This document shows, piece after piece, positions 25,823 through 35,306 of a stretch of DNA of 46,406 nt. The stretch is from contig JAQVSI010000004.1 of assembly GCA_028700625.1 (NCBI GenBank), forward strand, positions 1 to 46,406. The letters are read 5' to 3'. The notes under the pieces are model-generated. The model saw only the letters and a program-made list of their open reading frames with translations, made no database searches and had not been told where the DNA came from. Within the stretch, counting starts at the first letter, position 1. Each line of letters opens with the position of its first letter. This DNA is from Candidatus Shapirobacteria bacterium. Lineage in GTDB: Bacteria > Patescibacteriota > Microgenomatia > UBA12405. The position numbers and the translations under genes were made by a program.

Positions 25823-27160
25823 ATGGATATTGAGAGAATTTGGAAAAACACTCAAGAAGAGTTAAAAATTAGCCTAGCTCCAGCTATTTTTCAAACTTTT
25901 GTTTTAAAAACCCAGCTTATTAGCCTTGAAAATAATATTGCTGCCATTGGTTGTCCTAACACTTATTCCGTTGATTTCAATCGTAAACGTCATTATGACA
26001 TTATTAAAAATGCTCTTGATAATCAAACTAAAAACAACAACACCTTAACCTTTATTGTTCAAGAAAGCTTAAAAACAGAAACCGACACTAGCAACACTCC
26101 TCTTTTTTCCTACACTCAAAACAAAGTTTCTAATTCTTCTCTCCATCCTAAATACACTTTTGATACCCTTGTTGTTGGAAACAGTAATAATTTTGCTTTT
26201 GCTGCTGCCCAAGGTATTGTCAAAAACCCAGGTCTTTCCTATAATCCCTTTTTCATTTGGGGTGGGGTAGGTGTAGGTAAAACTCATCTTATGCAAGCTA
26301 TTGGTCACGAACTTCTCAAAAAAAATCCTGATTTAAAAATAAAATATTTTTCTGCTGAAACTTTTGGCAATGAATTAGTTAATGCTCTTAAAACTAAAAA
26401 TATGAACCAATTTAAAGACAAATATCGTAATTTAGATTGTATTTTAGTTGATGATATTCAGTTTATTGCCGGCAAAGAATATACCCAAGAAGAATTTTTT
26501 CACACCTTTAATTCTCTTCACATGAATGGAAAACAAGTTATTTTAACTTCCGACCGTAAACCCAGTGAAATTAACCACCTTGAAGATCGTCTTGTTTCTC
26601 GTTTTATGGGAGGATTAACAGTCGATATTCAACTTCCAGATTATGAAATGCGTATCGCTATTATTAGTAAAAAAATAGAAGAAAAAGGAATTAAAATTAC
26701 CCCAGAGGCTGTTGAATTTATTGCTAATAATGTCGAATCAAATATTCGTGAAATAGAAGGTAAGCTTCAACAAATAATGGTTCAGTCTTTAGCTAACCAA
26801 ACAGAAGAAATTGATCTTTTTTTTGTCCAAAACTTCTTCAACCCCAACTTACGATCTAACACCTACGACCTAACCCCTAAACTAAATCCTCGTCATATTA
26901 TTTCTGTTTGTGCTAAACATTTCAATATAAAAACTAGTGAACTTTGTGGAAAAAGTAGAAAAAAAGAATTAGTCACCGCTCGACATATTACTGCTTATTT
27001 ACTCTTAACTCAAATAAACTTACCTTTAGAAGAGGTTGGACATCTTCTTGGTGGTCGAGATCATACCAGTATTATGCATGCTCGAGACAAAATTCTAAAT
27101 GACTTTTCCACTAATTCACAAACACGACAACTTATTAACCAAATTAAAAGTGCTTTTTAA
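25823..27160 (+). CDS. dnaA: Chromosomal replication initiator DnaA
   Basis: AAA+ (WGGVGVGKTHLMQAIGHEL, LVDDIQFIAGK) and domain IV (EVGHLLGGRDHTSIMHARDKI). Confidence 0.97.
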   Translation: MDIERIWKNTQEELKISLAPAIFQTFVLKTQLISLENNIAAIGCPNTYSVDFNRKRHYDIIKNALDNQTKNNNTLTFIVQESLKTETDTSNTPLFSYTQNKVSNSSLHPKYTFDTLVVGNSNNFAFAAAQGIVKNPGLSYNPFFIWGGVGVGKTHLMQAIGHELLKKNPDLKIKYFSAETFGNELVNALKTKNMNQFKDKYRNLDCILVDDIQFIAGKEYTQEEFFHTFNSLHMNGKQVILTSDRKPSEINHLEDRLVSRFMGGLTVDIQLPDYEMRIAIISKKIEEKGIKITPEAVEFIANNVESNIREIEGKLQQIMVQSLANQTEEIDLFFVQNFFNPNLRSNTYDLTPKLNPRHIISVCAKHFNIKTSELCGKSRKKELVTARHITAYLLLTQINLPLEEVGHLLGGRDHTSIMHARDKILNDFSTNSQTRQLINQIKSAF

Positions 27161-27471
27161 ATCCCAAAAAGTTTTCCACTTTCCAAAACCACTTATCCAC
27201 AAAATTATTCACATTTTATTTTCTCTTTTTCCCCCGAATTTTACCCAAACCTCAAACAAAAATTATAAGACAAAAAACAAAATTATTACTATTTTTCAAT
27301 CAAAAACAACCAATTCACATAATTATTAATTATTAATTCTTAATTCTTCCATTAAATATTTAAACTTAACCACTTATCAACACTCTCTACTAACCATTAC
27401 TACTATTTTGATTATTAATATCTTTATTTAGAAACCTTTAAATTCAAATTAAATTTTGATAATATAAGTCA
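27161..27471. promoter_or_regulatory. dnaA-dnaN intergenic region with DnaA boxes (candidate oriC part 2)
   Basis: Consensus TTATCCACA 27193-27201 and TTATTCACA 27205-27213; near-match TTATCAACA 27374-27382; very AT-rich. Confidence 0.75.
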
Positions 27472-28590
27472 ATGAAACTTTCCCTTTTACAAGAAAATTT
27501 AAACACTGCTTTAACTAATGTTTCTCGTTTTGTCTCTGTAAAAAATCAGTTACCTATATTAAATAATATTTTAATATCAACCGATAATGGCCGTCTTAAA
27601 CTTTCCGCTACTAATTTAGAATTAAGTATTAATTATTGGATTGGTGCCAAAATAGAAGAAGAGGGAAGTATTACTATTCCGTCTCGAGAAATTACTGAAT
27701 TTGTTTCTTATTTAACTCCTGGAAAAATTGATTTATCTTTAAAAGGAGACAATCTTTTAAATTTATCTTCTTCAAAAACTGAATCAACTTTTACCACTAA
27801 TCCTTCAACTGATTATCCAGATTTTCCTTCTTTAAATCCAGAAACTTGTTTTGAATTAGATTTAAATATTTTAACCGAGGCTGTTTCTCAAATTGCTTTT
27901 TCTGCCGCTGCCGATGATACTCGTCCTGTTTTAACCGCCATTCTTTGTCAATTTACTTCAGAAAGTTTAAAACTAGTTGCCACAGACGGTTTTCGTTTAT
28001 CTTTTAAAGAAATCAAATTAATTAATCCTATTAATTTAAAAACTGATCAAATTACTTTTTTAATTCCCGCCAAAAGTCTTTTAGAAGTTACTAAACTCGC
28101 TAAAACTAATACAAAAATTAAAATAGGTCTTACAGTCGATGAACACCAAGTAGTCTTCATTCTAGACGATGTAGAGCTAGTCTCTCGCCTCATAGAGGGA
28201 GAATATCCAAACTATCAAAGAATAGTTCCAGAATCTTTTTCTACAAAAATCTTTTTAAACAAAGACGAATTTATCCAAGCTGTTAAAATTGCTTCTGTTT
28301 TTGCCAAAGAATCAGCTAATATTGTTCGCTTTAATATCAAATCAAACTCATTAGAATTAACCGCCAATGCTCCTCAAATTGGTCAAAACAAAGCTAATAT
28401 TGATATTAAAATAGAAGGAGAACCTTTAGAAATTGCTTTTAATTATAAATTTTTAATGGATTTTTTAAATGTTTGCAAAAGCCAGGAAATCATTATTGAA
28501 TTAAACGAATCTCTAACTCCAGCTCTTTTTCACGACCAATCTGATTCAAATTTTTCTCACATAATCATGCCTGTTCGTCTTCAAGATTAA
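27472..28590 (+). CDS. dnaN: DNA polymerase III beta sliding clamp
   Basis: 372 aa with beta-clamp pattern (FVSVKNQLPILNNILIST, KLVATDGFRLSF, EGEYPNYQRIVP, IIMPVRL). Confidence 0.95.
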   Translation: MKLSLLQENLNTALTNVSRFVSVKNQLPILNNILISTDNGRLKLSATNLELSINYWIGAKIEEEGSITIPSREITEFVSYLTPGKIDLSLKGDNLLNLSSSKTESTFTTNPSTDYPDFPSLNPETCFELDLNILTEAVSQIAFSAAADDTRPVLTAILCQFTSESLKLVATDGFRLSFKEIKLINPINLKTDQITFLIPAKSLLEVTKLAKTNTKIKIGLTVDEHQVVFILDDVELVSRLIEGEYPNYQRIVPESFSTKIFLNKDEFIQAVKIASVFAKESANIVRFNIKSNSLELTANAPQIGQNKANIDIKIEGEPLEIAFNYKFLMDFLNVCKSQEIIIELNESLTPALFHDQSDSNFSHIIMPVRLQD

Positions 28591-28591
28591 A

Positions 28592-28987
28592 TTATTTCCA
28601 AACTATTTTATGTTTTTCGGCCGTTGATCCGTTTTTATTTATCCATTCTACAACCTCTTTTTCTACTAAAACTTGGTCTGAGTTCAAAGCTTCAACTTCT
28701 ATTACTAAGGGTTTAGTATATCTTTCTATTTTAAAATTTTCAGTCGAATAAGGAAGTATTTGGGCTAAAGGGTAGTTGTAATTAATTTCCTGGCCAATTT
28801 CAGTTTTAAATTCTTCTACGGAAACCGTTGGTTCAATTAAAACAGTTGGAGTTGGTGTAATTACAGGGACAATTATTTCTTTTTTATCTTCTCCTCTATA
28901 AAGGAACTTAACTATAATCAACACAACAACTAAAAAACTTAAAATTAAAACTAATTGGTATTTTTTTATAAATTCTATTAACTTCAT
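28592..28987 (-). CDS. Hypothetical single-TM protein downstream of T4SS-like cluster
   Basis: N-terminal TM then a Pro/Thr-rich stalk and small C-terminal domain; TATAAT 6 bp before ATG. Confidence 0.6.
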   Translation of the reverse strand: MKLIEFIKKYQLVLILSFLVVVLIIVKFLYRGEDKKEIIVPVITPTPTVLIEPTVSVEEFKTEIGQEINYNYPLAQILPYSTENFKIERYTKPLVIEVEALNSDQVLVEKEVVEWINKNGSTAEKHKIVWK

Positions 28988-28994
28988 ATTTTAA

Positions 28995-31004
28995 TTATAA
29001 ACTTTTGGCACCCTCCAGTGTTAAATCAACCGGATTATATTCCCAATGCCAAGGTTCAACTTCATAATTGTAAAAACCAAAATCAGAGGCATTGTTTTTT
29101 AACCATTGAAAAGTTTCTGACTTTTTTTGATTTTCAACCCCACCACAAGCCGCAGATCCTCCACAAACCACAATATCAACCGTTCTTCCTGTTGCATGTG
29201 ATGATAAACCATTTGCTGGATTAGAGGCCCATATTCCTGCTGTTTCTGCATTTCCATGTTTTGCCAATGCTTCTTCCCAGAGTCGTTTTTGTATTGCCGA
29301 ATCTCTATACCCACTAATCAAACTTAATTCAGGATAAGAAATTCCATCTTTTCTTGCTTTTTGAATCATTGCTTCATAGGCTATATTAACTCTTTTATCT
29401 AAATAACCTCCGTTAATTTTTTCTAAATAACTCCTATCTACTGTTGATAAATCATATCTTTGTGTCATCCTTCCTCCTTCAGATCCTTTTTCAAAAACAT
29501 AAAGAGTAATTCCATTTTTTGGATTTATATAAGTCCCCACAGTTCCCGAGTAATTTCCAAAAAGAACCACACTATTTTCACTATAATCAATCTTTTCTAC
29601 AGAATATTGATCTTTAGGGGGAACTATCATAGACACTAGATTATTTTGAAACATTTGGTAAAAAAATATTCCCCCAAAAACAGCAATCAAGATAGGTCCG
29701 ATAATCGCCACCGAGACAGCTCCAGATATTAAAGTTGGTAAAGCCAATATTGGGCCTATAAATCCTATTATTTTTGCTCCAACTTTACCAAAATTCTTTT
29801 CTAAACCTCTTTTAAGCCCAATTCCTAATTTTTCTGCAACATTACTACCAATATCTTTTATTTTTTTCTTTATTTGGATTGCTAAAACAGCAGCTGCTAC
29901 TATCCACCCTGGAGGCCCAGTTGCTGCTCCAGCCGCAATTGCTCCTCCAGTTGCTCCCGCCGCTGCTCCACTCGCTGCTACACTTGTTCCAGCTGCTTTA
30001 ACCCCACCACTCATTATTCCTTTTAAAACAGTTTGAAATCCTTTTTGAAAACCTTCTTTAGCTAAAACATTTAATGAATTTGTGGCAAATTCTTGAACAG
30101 CTTGATTTCCAATTTTACTAACTATTTTTACTCCAGCTTCAGTTACTGTTTTGTTTAACCATCCACCAGTCAATTTATCCACCCTATCTGCCCAACCCAA
30201 ATACTTTTGAGTTTCAGAGAATAAACCATTTTCACCATTTCTATTAAAAGTGGCAGTAATTTTTTCAAAAGATCTTAATTCTCTAGAATTTGGCAACTTA
30301 ATATCTTTTAATTTTTCTTTAATTGATTTAACTGTCTCTATTTTTTCTTTTATTTCTTCAGGAGATTTTTTTAAAAATTGAACAATTCCTTTTAAGTCAG
30401 TCAAACTATTTTGCAATTGTCCAGGACTAAACTGACTATTTTTTTCTAAAATTTCATTTTTGCAGTCATCAATTTCATTGTTTTTGGAAAAAATCGCTGC
30501 AATTTCTTCAGCATATTTTTTAACACTACTTACTTCTTCTTCTTTTAAGTCAGTATTTAATTTTTTAGTCTCTTCTATAAACTTGTTTTTAAATTCTTCT
30601 TTTTTAAAATCCTCAATCTCTTTAATCTTTTCTTTTTTCCATTTATCAAGTTCTATCCATATCTTTTTAGCTTCAATTTTAGTTTCACTATTATTTTCTA
30701 TTCCTAAATTTTTTGAAATTGTCGAAGCTAAATCATTTATTTCTTCATTGCTTGTTTTTATTTGTTCCTCATTAATTATTGATCTAATTTCAGACCTTAT
30801 TTGGTCCTCTAAGATTTTATTTCCATTAAGATTTTTTGCACTTTTCAAGGCAATATCTTCAATCTTTTCTTCAACCACGTTCTTTTTGTTTCTAAAATCA
30901 TCCAGATTCACTATTTTTGCCTTGGAATGTATTTTTCCAGAAACATCCACATCATAAAAATTACTATCTTTTAAAGCTGAACTGCCATCTGTTCTGTATG
31001 CCAT
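28995..31004 (-). CDS. Large coiled-coil/TM protein with C-terminal VanY-type D-Ala-D-Ala carboxypeptidase domain
   Basis: C-terminal SGYRDSAIQKRLWEEAL...SSHATGRTVDIV...NNASDFGFYNYEVEPWHWEYNP; start set to ATG 31004 (TATAAT 31011-31016). Confidence 0.8.
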   Translation of the reverse strand: MAYRTDGSSALKDSNFYDVDVSGKIHSKAKIVNLDDFRNKKNVVEEKIEDIALKSAKNLNGNKILEDQIRSEIRSIINEEQIKTSNEEINDLASTISKNLGIENNSETKIEAKKIWIELDKWKKEKIKEIEDFKKEEFKNKFIEETKKLNTDLKEEEVSSVKKYAEEIAAIFSKNNEIDDCKNEILEKNSQFSPGQLQNSLTDLKGIVQFLKKSPEEIKEKIETVKSIKEKLKDIKLPNSRELRSFEKITATFNRNGENGLFSETQKYLGWADRVDKLTGGWLNKTVTEAGVKIVSKIGNQAVQEFATNSLNVLAKEGFQKGFQTVLKGIMSGGVKAAGTSVAASGAAAGATGGAIAAGAATGPPGWIVAAAVLAIQIKKKIKDIGSNVAEKLGIGLKRGLEKNFGKVGAKIIGFIGPILALPTLISGAVSVAIIGPILIAVFGGIFFYQMFQNNLVSMIVPPKDQYSVEKIDYSENSVVLFGNYSGTVGTYINPKNGITLYVFEKGSEGGRMTQRYDLSTVDRSYLEKINGGYLDKRVNIAYEAMIQKARKDGISYPELSLISGYRDSAIQKRLWEEALAKHGNAETAGIWASNPANGLSSHATGRTVDIVVCGGSAACGGVENQKKSETFQWLKNNASDFGFYNYEVEPWHWEYNPVDLTLEGAKSL

Positions 31005-31049
31005 CACTAAATTATATCAATCTACGACCTAACATCTACGGTTTATTAA

Positions 31050-33581
31050 CTAAACTATCCCGTCTCCAAATAATTTATCGTAATCCATTTTTCCATCATC
31101 TGTTTTTTTAATCTCGTTTATGTTATTTTGCCCACCCTTTTCAATGGAGGGTGTTTCCGATTTATCGGAAACAGGTGGGTTTGGTTCAAAAACAGGTTGG
31201 GGATTTCTGTTTAATTGTGGAGGTTGAGGGATATGTTCTTCTTCTGTTTTAATAAAAATTGGTTTTTTAATTTCATTTTTAACTTCTTCAACTTTAATTT
31301 CAATCGGTTTATTAATTTCTAATTTTACAGGTTCACTTTTATTTGTCTGTCCAAATTTAGAAGCTGTTGACAGATTAGAAGGAGATTCTTTAATAGTGGG
31401 AGGGGAATTTTGATTATCATTTTGTAAAACTACCACCTCTGGTTTTTTAAATAAAACAGATTCATTTGAAATTAGTTTATTTTGTTGAACTTCTTCAGTT
31501 TTCAAGTCTCCCTTTAAGTCAAAGGGAGATTTAGAGGAATTTTGAACAGTTGATTTATCTTGAGATTTGACATCTGAAAGCTGAGATCCTATTGGCGTTT
31601 TAATCTCCACAGCTTTCATTTCTGGAATATTAATTTTTGGCACAGTTTCCGCTTTTAAGTCTCCCTTTAAGTCAAAGGGAGACTTAGAGGGATTTTGAAT
31701 TACAGGCTCTTTTTTATCAAAAGAAACTGTTCCCACTCCAGTTGAAGCAGAAAGATTTTCAATTGGTTTTATTGGTGGCTTAAATCCATTATTTGCTATA
31801 TTTTGTTTCTTTAATATATCTTCAGGATTTGAAGTAATCATTTTATGTTCATCTTCAGAAGCAATTACTCGTATTGCTACATGATTTTGTCCAGCAAAAA
31901 AGATTCCTTCTCCTTTATTTGCCGACAATAATAATTGTTTTTCTCCTTGACTTAGATAAAAAACTTCACCAATTTGTTCAATAGCCGCACTATGTTGTTT
32001 TAATAAAATTTGGATTGCACTATTAGTTACAATTTCTTTCCCATAAGCAGTTCCCAAGAAATCGTCGACATCTTGAGTTATGGTAGTTACTCCTAAATAA
32101 TACTTTCTTCCTCTTTTAACAATTCCTCTCAAAAACGCTGCCGAATCCTCATGTTGCATCAAATACCAAGCTTCATCAACAACTAATATCCTCTTTTTTA
32201 ATGTCTTTTTAACTACTGTCCAAACATAATCCAAAATAATTTGCATTGCCACTGGTCTAAGAACTTCTTCTAAGTTTTTAATTCCAAAAACCACAAATTT
32301 GTTATTTAAGTTAACTGTTGTTTTTTGATTAAATATTCCAGAAAAAGACCCCTTAATATATTTTTCTAATCTTGCAGCGAGATTTTTAGCTTTTTCATCT
32401 TCCATACCAATTAATGATTTATACAAGTCTTCGATTAAAGGTGGTTCTTTATCTTGAGTTGCTGGATCTGGTGTAATCCCTTTCATTTTGTAAGCATCCA
32501 TCATTGCCTTATCCATAATAGATTCTTCAATTGGATCCATTTCTCCAAGCATTACCTTTAATAGTTTATGTAAAGACAAAATTTTAGTATTTAAACCGTT
32601 TTCTCCTTCTTCTTCGGCCAATGTTAAATCAAAAGGATTGATTTTAGACTCTTCTCCATAACCAAAGGCAATATATTGACCACCAGACCCAACACACAAT
32701 TCACGATACTCATTTTCAGGGTCAATAACAATAATCTCTGTTTCCATCATTAAAGATCTAAGAACTTCTAGTTTAATCAAATAAGATTTACCAGCACCAG
32801 CCGTGGCAAAAACAACAGAATTATAATTTGGCATTGAAAACCTATCAAAAATCACCAAGGATCCGTTATGCATATTAATTCCATACATAATACCCTTATC
32901 ATCTGATAAATCTGAAGATACAAAAGGAAAAGTGGTTGCTAACGATGTTGTATCCATGTTTCTACTAATAGCCAATTTGTCTTGGCAAATTGGTAAAGTT
33001 GAAACGAAGCCTTCTTCCATTTGCAAGGTTGCTTTTTTGCTTACAATTAAAAGAGATCCTAAAGCCGCCTCCAGATTTTTATTGGTCCTATTTAAGTCTT
33101 CAATTGAATCAGCTGTTATTGTTATATAAAGTCCAAACTGGAAAAATCTTTCTTCTCCCTTAACCAAATTAGCTTGAAGATTTAAAGCGTCTTCCAGTTT
33201 TGCTTGGGTTGCTGGATTTATTAGTCTTCCTCTTTGAATATCTGTACTAAGTTCAGCCTCCATTTCTGTAATTTTTCTTCTTAAATCATCTAAAACTTCT
33301 TTTCCGTCAGTGGGATAAATAAACATTGAGATATTTAAAGAAGAATCAAAATTAATTAGAGACGATAACCAATTTATTCCCACAAATCTAGGATAAGCAG
33401 CCACAAATAAAGTTCGATAATACTTATTGTCTATTCTAATATGATTGAAATCTACTTCTAAAGAGGAAGGGGCAATAATATCTTTAGTTGTTACCAATCC
33501 AGAAGTAAAATCTCTTTTACTAGGTTCCTCTTTTAAGGGAGCACTGTTTACCGTTGGTGTTTTTTTCTTAAATAAATTCAA
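31050..33581 (-). CDS. virB4: VirB4-family T4SS ATPase with repeat-bearing disordered C-tail
   Basis: Walker A ATAGAGKSYLIKLEVLRS, IDPENEYRELC, Walker B RILVVDEAWYLMQ, TTITQDVDDFLGT. Confidence 0.92.
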   Translation of the reverse strand: MNLFKKKTPTVNSAPLKEEPSKRDFTSGLVTTKDIIAPSSLEVDFNHIRIDNKYYRTLFVAAYPRFVGINWLSSLINFDSSLNISMFIYPTDGKEVLDDLRRKITEMEAELSTDIQRGRLINPATQAKLEDALNLQANLVKGEERFFQFGLYITITADSIEDLNRTNKNLEAALGSLLIVSKKATLQMEEGFVSTLPICQDKLAISRNMDTTSLATTFPFVSSDLSDDKGIMYGINMHNGSLVIFDRFSMPNYNSVVFATAGAGKSYLIKLEVLRSLMMETEIIVIDPENEYRELCVGSGGQYIAFGYGEESKINPFDLTLAEEEGENGLNTKILSLHKLLKVMLGEMDPIEESIMDKAMMDAYKMKGITPDPATQDKEPPLIEDLYKSLIGMEDEKAKNLAARLEKYIKGSFSGIFNQKTTVNLNNKFVVFGIKNLEEVLRPVAMQIILDYVWTVVKKTLKKRILVVDEAWYLMQHEDSAAFLRGIVKRGRKYYLGVTTITQDVDDFLGTAYGKEIVTNSAIQILLKQHSAAIEQIGEVFYLSQGEKQLLLSANKGEGIFFAGQNHVAIRVIASEDEHKMITSNPEDILKKQNIANNGFKPPIKPIENLSASTGVGTVSFDKKEPVIQNPSKSPFDLKGDLKAETVPKINIPEMKAVEIKTPIGSQLSDVKSQDKSTVQNSSKSPFDLKGDLKTEEVQQNKLISNESVLFKKPEVVVLQNDNQNSPPTIKESPSNLSTASKFGQTNKSEPVKLEINKPIEIKVEEVKNEIKKPIFIKTEEEHIPQPPQLNRNPQPVFEPNPPVSDKSETPSIEKGGQNNINEIKKTDDGKMDYDKLFGDGIV
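31129..31182. repeat. Double-hairpin repeat (R10) in frame in virB4 tail
   Basis: gcccacccttttcaatggagggtgTTTCCGATttATCGGAAAcaggtgggttt. Confidence 0.8.
31504..31543. repeat. Palindromic repeat (R11) in frame in virB4 tail
   Basis: aagTCTCCCTTTaagtcAAAGGGAGAtttagaggaatttt; encodes QNSSKSPFDLKGDLK. Confidence 0.9.
31656..31697. repeat. Palindromic repeat (R12) in frame in virB4 tail
   Basis: Near-identical to R11; encodes QNPSKSPFDLKGDLK. Confidence 0.9.
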
Positions 33582-34300
33582 TTTGTTTGTCCTCCTGTTA
33601 CTACAGGTGCTTGATAATTTACATTTTGGATTTTTTGGCTAACAGCCGTTTCTTCATTGTAGGTTCTATAAAAAAGATCTATTAACTCTTTGTTATTTAA
33701 AACTTCTATTTCCAATCCCAGTCTGGAGAAAAGCCTCATTAGATGATCTCTTTTTGGTTCCAAACTTGCTTTTGCTTTTTCTAATATATATTCCTTAGTA
33801 AAAGGTAATTCTTGATTTTTATTTTTTTGTAAAAACATTTTAGCGGCATTAACACTACCGCTTTTAATTCCTAGTTCTAAAGATGAAAAGGTTACTGCAA
33901 TATAAAAAGATTTTGATAAAACATCATTTTTCTTTACTGTTTCTTCTATAAATTTTCTATATTGTTTAATTCTTTCTTTAAGTTGAGGATTAACCTGTTT
34001 CTCTTCCATATTTTGCAGATTTTTTAAATAAGAGCTTACATCTTTAGAATGAGATTGAATAATAATTTGAATTGGAAAGTTTAAAGAGTTTATAATTCCT
34101 CCATAAGCGAAAACTAAAGAAGATTGTTCTTCTTCAGAGAGTAAATCAAAATTAACAGAAGATACACTTAAAACAACAGAACAAGACCCGTCTTTCATCA
34201 TCACAATTCCATCTACAACATCTTCTATTGGTAAGTGTTCTTGAGTGCTTCCTTTAATAGCAATTTTTAGAATATCTGTTGGCATTTTAGTTGTTAGCAA
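33578..34300 (-). CDS. VirB4 N-terminal/TraC-like domain protein (stand-alone)
   Basis: STQEHLPIEDVVDGIVMMKDGSCSVVLSVSSVNFDLLSEEEQ resembles VirB4/TraC N-terminal regions; 4-bp overlap with the VirB4 start. Confidence 0.6.
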   Translation of the reverse strand: MLTTKMPTDILKIAIKGSTQEHLPIEDVVDGIVMMKDGSCSVVLSVSSVNFDLLSEEEQSSLVFAYGGIINSLNFPIQIIIQSHSKDVSSYLKNLQNMEEKQVNPQLKERIKQYRKFIEETVKKNDVLSKSFYIAVTFSSLELGIKSGSVNAAKMFLQKNKNQELPFTKEYILEKAKASLEPKRDHLMRLFSRLGLEIEVLNNKELIDLFYRTYNEETAVSQKIQNVNYQAPVVTGGQTN

Positions 34301-35201
34301 TTATTTTGACTGGTTGAACTATCTGTCCATTTAAGTCTATATTAACTCTATCAAAATTATAACCATCTTTCTCTGCAATTATCAGATATCTGCCACTTGC
34401 TAACGGGGTGGTGGTTTTAAACTGGCCCAACGAGTTTGTTTTTAAAACTCTTGAAGGGTTTCCATTTTCATCTTGAATTTCAATAATAACTCCATCAATT
34501 ATTTTTCCTTCATTATTGGTTGCCATTCCTACCACAACATTAGCAACATCTGGAATATCAGGCATTGGAATTGCTCCAAAAACAACACTGCCAGTAGCCT
34601 CTAATCGTTCTGTCTTTAAGTTTAAATCCGTTTTTTGATCTCTCCAATCATTAGTCAATATGGTTTTTTCCTCAGTTTTAATTTCTATTGTTTTTAAATC
34701 TCCCTTTAAGTCAAAGGGAGATTTAGAGGGATTTTGAGAAATTGGTTTTACTTCCTCTTTTTTGGCAGTTTTTGCCCCCATTACGCTTATTGAATCTTTT
34801 ATTTTTTCCCCAAAAACAGACATTTTTCTTTTTTCTCTAATATTTTGCACCACTAAATCTTCCTCATTTTCATTGGTATTTTTTGATAGATCTAAATCAA
34901 GCCAGTTTTTATTGGCTTTTCTTTTGTAGATATAAACTGTTGGTGAGTAAATTGCCTTAATAAAAGATATTATCCAAGATTCTAAAGGCCTATCTTCAAA
35001 TGGAATAAAAGCTAAAGCCAATCCTCCTGCGCCAAACAAAAACATTAAAGGCCATTTTACTAAAACAACCATCTTCGTTGAATTGATTATTATTGCCAAA
35101 ATTATTCCTCCAGCTGCCTTTAAAAATTGTTTCAAAGTCATGTCTCCCACGAGTTTAAATTCGTAAGATGATATTTGCTGTGGAATTGCATGCTGTTCCA
35201 T
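34287..35201 (-). CDS. PrgI-family T4SS protein with C-terminal carboxypeptidase-regulatory-like domain
   Basis: MEQHAIPQQISSYEFKLVGDMTLKQFLKAAGG with two TMs; C-terminal GMATNNEGKIIDGVIIEIQDENGNPSRVLKTNSLGQFKTTTPLASGRYLIIAEKDGY. Confidence 0.8.
   Translation of the reverse strand: MEQHAIPQQISSYEFKLVGDMTLKQFLKAAGGIILAIIINSTKMVVLVKWPLMFLFGAGGLALAFIPFEDRPLESWIISFIKAIYSPTVYIYKRKANKNWLDLDLSKNTNENEEDLVVQNIREKRKMSVFGEKIKDSISVMGAKTAKKEEVKPISQNPSKSPFDLKGDLKTIEIKTEEKTILTNDWRDQKTDLNLKTERLEATGSVVFGAIPMPDIPDVANVVVGMATNNEGKIIDGVIIEIQDENGNPSRVLKTNSLGQFKTTTPLASGRYLIIAEKDGYNFDRVNIDLNGQIVQPVKIIANN
34694..34737. repeat. Palindromic repeat (R13) in frame in PrgI-like gene
   Basis: Encodes QNPSKSPFDLKGDLK, same peptide as in VirB4. 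Confidence 0.9.
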
Positions 35202-35246
35202 TAATTAATTCTATCAGTAAACAACCTAATTTTAAAACAAAAATAA

Positions 35247-35287
35247 AATCGCCCTGTCAAAGGAGATGTCCGAAGGACAGAGGGTTT
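35247..35287. repeat. Palindromic repeat (R14), ccGAAgg hairpin subtype
   Basis: aaatcgccctgtcaaaggagatGTCCgaaGGACagagggttt. Confidence 0.75.
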
Positions 35288-35306
35288 TCATTTGGTAAAA
35301 TACCAT

